From: Paraescarpia echinospica
Lineage: Eukaryota > Annelida > Polychaeta > Sabellida > Siboglinidae
Direction: 5' to 3'
Length of the DNA: 64,000 bases
Assembly (NCBI GenBank): GCA_020002185.1
Contig: CM034541.1
Span: 45,453,428 to 45,517,427, forward strand
Shown here: one piece after another, positions 60,036-64,000 of the stretch
How the letters are laid out: the number at the start of each line of letters is the position of its first letter
How positions within the stretch are numbered: position 1 is the first letter of the stretch
Translations under genes and position numbers: made by a program
Notes under the pieces: generated by a model
Databases searched by the model: none
Told to the model about the DNA's origin: nothing
Seen by the model: the letters and a program-made list of their open reading frames with translations, nothing else

Positions 60036-63000
60036 TTAGAACATTCTCGGCACATCTAGTGTCATTAATGCAGAAACAATCGCGAGGAGAAAGTCCAGCG
60101 AGGAGAGGGAGGCGCCGGCCATCATGCCGGACACTGTTCCGTTGTTGCACCCGTCCTGCTGGCAGCACTGCCTGCAAAACTGGAAATAGTAACAGGACAT
60201 ACAATAAACACAAATGAGTCAAACAATGTAATTCTCTATCTTGGCGATCGGTACAGACATCGTACGTACGTACCAAACCATATAATGGCGTTGCGCCCCA
60301 GTATGATTATCCAAATCCAGCAATTCCATTTGTTTAACGATGTATGTTTAACAAGATTTAACAAGATTTAACAAGATTGCCATCCAGAGAATTAACTCTA
60401 GATGGCAGGTGGACAAAGAAGCCCTTTGGCTTATCGAGAGTCCAACCCTTTTCTCTACATATATCCAGCCCTTCTGAGGTATGTGTCGATTTTATTTTAA
60501 AACATATTCACACTACTAGCACCCACACAATCATCAGATAATCTGTTCCATTCATTCACAGTCCTTTGTGAAAATGAGAACTTTCTCACGTCTAATCTAC
60601 ACTGCTCCTTTACTAATGTAACTTCATGTCCTCTAGTCTTTCTATCTTTCTTAACTGAAAAAAAACATATTTCTATCAATATTTTCATAACCATTCAATA
60701 TTTTAAACACTTCTATCTGATCTCCTCTCAATCTCCTGGTCTCTAGTGTTGTTAAACCACATTCTTTTAGGCGTTTTTCATAACTAAGATCCCTCAGTTT
60801 TGGTATCATTTTAGTCGCTCTCCTCTGTACTCTTTCTAGCATATTTATGTCCTTCTTGCGGTATGGCCTCCACGCTTGTATACAATATTCTAAATGAGGC
60901 CTAACTATTGTTTTGTACAGCGGTATTATTAGTTCTTTTTCTTTATATGCTATATTTCGCCTAATCAATCCAAGGATTTGATTTCCTTTGAAGCTGCAAT
61001 TCCACACTGCTCTGAAACCTTCATGTCAGCACTAATTGTCAGCCCTAAGTCTTTTTCTTTTACAGTAGTACTTAGTACAGTTCCCCCCATTGTATATTCT
61101 ACATATTCGTTCCCATGTCCTGTGTGAAGGCATTTACATTTCCCAAAATTGAACAACATTTGCCACTTTTCAGACCATTTGATCAACCTGTCAAGATCAT
61201 CTTGTAAATGCTGTCTATCCCCATCACTTTTAATCCTTCTAAACACTTTTGTATCATCTGCAAATTTCAACACCTTGCTAGCTATATCATCGCCCAAATC
61301 GTTTATATATATTAAGAATAATATAGGTCCCAGTACTGATCCCTGTGGAACCCCACTCAAAACTGATTTCCAGTTTGAAGCCTCCCCATCAACAACTACC
61401 CGTTGTCTTCTGTCAATCAGCCATTTTTCTATCCAGTTAATTATACCATTTCCTACGCCATGGGCTTTTAGTTTAAGCAGTAATCTCTGATGTGGCACTT
61501 TGTCGAAAGCTTTTTGAAAATCTAAGTAGATGATATCTACTGGTGATCCATCATCCACCCACTTAGTGATATCTTCCATAAAACATAACATATTTGTTAA
61601 GCATGACCTCGCTTTTAGAAACCCAAGTTGAGATGGGTTTATCAAGTTATGTTTAACAAGAAAATCCACCATGTGATCTTTAATTAGACTTTCTAAAAAT
61701 GTACAAATCACCGATGTTAAACTAACTGGTCTATAATTATTTGACTTGTTTCTCGAACCTTTTTTTAAATAACGGTATAATGTTTGCTTCTTTCCATTCT
61801 AAAGGAACCATTCCCTCTTCTAATGACAAGTTGAAAACTGTTGCAAGCGGTATGCTAATTTGTTCTACAATTTCCACTGGTAGTTTGGGTGGAATACCAT
61901 CCACTCCAGGTGATTTATTTTCCTTCATAGCCCTAATTTTCTTAGCTACCATTTCTGGGGTTACAATTAACTGTCTTAAATAGTCTGATTCTGCCCCCTT
62001 GAACTTAGCCTCTGGTACTAGCAGTGAACTAGTGTCTTCTCTGGTAAACACTGAACTAAAATACTCATTTAGGTCTTCCGCCATTAAGAATCCTTCTGAT
62101 ATTATATTTCCAGCACTATCTTCTAGAGGACCGACCTTACTCTGAACTTTCTGTTTGCTTCGAACATACGCATAAAAACTCTTGCTGTCATGTTTTATAT
62201 TACAAGCTAATTTATGTTCATAGCTTCTGTTTGAATTTCTAATTTCAGCTATAGCTTGGTTTAGTGCTTCTTTATAAATGTTGTAGTCTTCGTCATTTCC
62301 AGTAAGTCTATATGACTTCCACATCATTTGTTTATACTTAATTTTTCTAAAGGCTTCTTTCGATAAGTATTTCTTTCTGGTCCGTTTCCCTTGTTTTTTG
62401 AAGGGAACAAATTTATCTACGATGCACTCTATGTTCATGTGATATATATTATGATGATTGTATTAGTCTTTGTTGCTGTGTGAAACAATAACGTATGTTT
62501 TAGCCCTGCCATTATAATTATTACCAGTAGTAGCATAATGTCCAGACAGTGCTCGGGAAAAAGGAGACATATTGGATTGTTCTTAGGGTAATGGCCAGAC
62601 AGACGTTATGATGTTCAGTAGATTAAAAAGTGGGAACGTAAACTTGATTTGAGAAGGAATAACCAAAGTTCAAAAGTCGGCGTTGGTATGCTACCAATAC
62701 ATAATAGATAAAAAAACACAAATCATCTGTTTATTGACTTTGGTTTTTCATCAGAATATCAAATTTCGGTGAAGAATTCTTGACACATGTCATCTCGCAC
62801 GTGGACCTGATCAGACTGGCACCCGCGAACGAACTTCACTTCTTTGCCGTACACTTCAAACCGGTAAATCTGTGATAAGAAACAGCAGTGGTTTATTGGA
62901 ACGACAACACGCAATATGCCCGTCCGAAAGTTACGTTGTATATTGCTGCTATTCGGAAGGCCAACACATCAGACATATATTCTATTAGTCGTTATCGAAT

Positions 63001-63247
63001 ATTTTATTATTTCAAGGTGTGTTTGTGTTCCACAACTTACTGCATTTCGATTTGTCGATACACGTGCATAATACCAAGCATACGTATTCTAATTCTAGGC
63101 AATTTTCAGATCTAAATATTAAAATGGCACAATACAAACATTGCCCACTCACCCAACACTCGCTGCAAATAGTCATGTTATTTGGGTCGACAACTCCACA
63201 TTCCTCTCTGACGTCATCGGTGAAGCTACCACACGTGTAGCACAACA
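60036..63247 (-). CDS. Ly6/uPAR-like GPI-anchored protein, three exons seen
   Basis: Leftward exons. 63247-63153: acceptor TATTTACAG, LCYTCGSFTDDVREECG..ICSECW, donor GTGAGT. 62869 to about 62762: acceptor CTTATCACAG, KFVRGCQSDQ and DDMCQEFF. 60179-60036: acceptor ATTTCCAG, FCRQCCQQDGCNNG, a hydrophobic tail and stop. Cysteine spacing with the closing CC..D.CN is the three-finger Ly6/uPAR pattern. The hydrophobic C-terminus (ASLSSLDFLLAIVSALM) suggests GPI anchoring. Exon phases agree between exons 1 and 2. No good GT donor follows exon 2 in phase with exon 3: a GTGTCA at about 62785 works only with an alternative acceptor. The signal-peptide exon is not found. A LINE sits in the last intron. 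The gene may be damaged. Confidence 0.65.
60350..62438 (-). mobile_element. CR1-like LINE reverse transcriptase, 5'-truncated
   Basis: Leftward from 62438: an RT N-terminal region (RAMKENKSPGVDGIPPKLP), a frameshift near 61737-61711, then a long frame to 60965. That frame has GFLKARSCLTNMLCFMEDI, IIYLDFQKAFDKVPHQRLL, SGVPQGSVLGPILFLIYIND and KVLKFADDTKVF. A shift follows into the thumb frame (PHLEYCIQAWRPYRKKDI) down to 60651, then the C-terminal FSQRTVNEWNRLS. Endonuclease absent. The 3' end carries an AATCTTGTTA-type tandem tail (about 60350-60377). Few breaks, so a relatively young copy. Confidence 0.9.
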
Positions 63248-63249
63248 CT

Positions 63250-63840
63250 GTAAATACAGACGCAATCTAGTGCAAACAGTCATTACGCTATGTTGTATTA
63301 GCAATTTTTCAGTAAACTAATTACCGGTAAAGTGGTAAAGAAAATCTGTGTTAAGCGTTATATTTTGTTTTAAATGCCAGATTTTACGCAGTGTCGTGAT
63401 CCAATATAAATATAGATACATCAACGTGTATTAATAGACATAGGGGTCGCGGTACGTGATGACTATTCGGAGGGCTGAGACTACAAAAATTTCCAACTGC
63501 ACCTGCTAGAGGCGCCACAAAACGTACAACTGTATCCCCTCTTGAGCCTTTCCAAAAACATCCAACTGCACAACCCAGTGAGGCTCACAAAAATCAAAAC
63601 CTATAATGCACCTCATTGAGCCTCTTTAAAAATCAGCCATCTGCACCCGGTCCTATCCTCCCCTGACGTTAAACAAAAACAACTACACTCGCTTTCGTAC
63701 TCATCAAAACCTAAAACTGCGCCCACTTCCAAAATAGACGGGGCTAATCACATATCCAGCTCCCTCTCACCACCAAAACGTATAGAGGGGGCTAAGTCTC
63801 CCAACACCGACACACCGGAATCATAATATACTTATGTAAT
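63250..63840. other. Upstream of the Ly6-like gene, no exon identified
   Basis: No signal-peptide exon found. A degenerate repeat with GAGCCT and CAAAA/ACTGCA words runs through about 63490-63720. Confidence 0.35.
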
Positions 63841-64000
63841 ATTTCATTAATATTATATATATATATATGCATGAATATGTGTATGTATGTATGTGTGTGT
63901 GTGTGTATTTGTATGTGTGTGTGTGTGTGTGTCTGTGAGTGTGTTCGTGCGTGTGTGTGCGTGAGTATGTAGTTATATCTGTGAGTGTGAATGCGTGTGT
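63841..64000. repeat. TA and GT microsatellites
   Basis: A TA run (about 63854-63868) is followed by TATG and GT-rich units to the end of the window. Confidence 0.9.

Noticed and set aside
62755..62863. Rightward exon with acceptor TTCATCAG and donor GTAAAT
   Set aside because: The opposite strand gives a better Ly6-like exon, with phase-matching to its neighbour and cysteines in family spacing.

Overview
The window is animal nuclear DNA, most likely from a marine invertebrate; mollusc is my best guess, at low confidence. Host DNA is AT-rich and intron-containing, with many CA/GT microsatellites, CR1/jockey-type LINE remnants and a tRNA-derived SINE. Only a few host genes are visible. The rest is mobile DNA in layers. 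Layout: 1-1.98 kb, LINE fragment and SINE. 1.98-29.6 kb, a leftward, decayed copy of a NIDO-domain secreted-protein gene. Its fourth intron is about 22.8 kb and is filled by a LINE (about 3.98-26.3 kb). That LINE was itself interrupted, inside its ORF1, by a 17.0-kb Polinton/Maverick (adintovirus-like) element at 4077-21105. 29.7-36.7 kb, intergenic DNA with a decayed repetitive gene (31.5-32.6 kb) and a large foldback (33.68-35.60 kb). 36.7-43.1 kb, the rightward, apparently intact NIDO gene in five exons, so the two paralogs are head-to-head. 43.7-58.8 kb, a head-to-tail array of near-identical copies of a PHD-finger LINE carrying a 2A-like motif. 60.0-63.25 kb, a leftward Ly6/uPAR-like GPI-anchored protein gene with another CR1-like LINE (60.35-62.44 kb) in its intron. 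63.3-64 kb, simple repeats. The Polinton is the most interesting part. It has terminal inverted repeats of about 216-222 bp, identical as far as read apart from AGT copy number, and a perfect 6-bp target duplication (ACTGAC). Its left and central part is GC-rich and encodes rightward a packaging ATPase, two small conserved proteins, an overlapping membrane-protein ORF, a retrovirus-like integrase with chromodomain, a membrane protein, a penton-like minor capsid protein, a basic virion protein, the major capsid protein and an adenain-type protease. Leftward it encodes a protein-primed family B DNA polymerase, a spliced unknown protein and an RPA-like zinc-ribbon/OB-fold protein. The right end carries a rightward multi-exon gene with three alternative, phase-compatible 3' exons. 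Integrase (one nonsense codon) and penton gene (nonsense plus frameshift) are broken, so this copy looks recent but not autonomous as read. Regulatory sequence is unusually visible: TATA boxes before several genes, a perfect CRE at the right-end gene, seven 15-bp iteron-like repeats upstream of the polymerase, convergent poly(A) signals around a GC-rich minisatellite, and eight contiguous heat-shock-element pentamers near the right terminus. All calls come from reading the sequence; no database search was possible.
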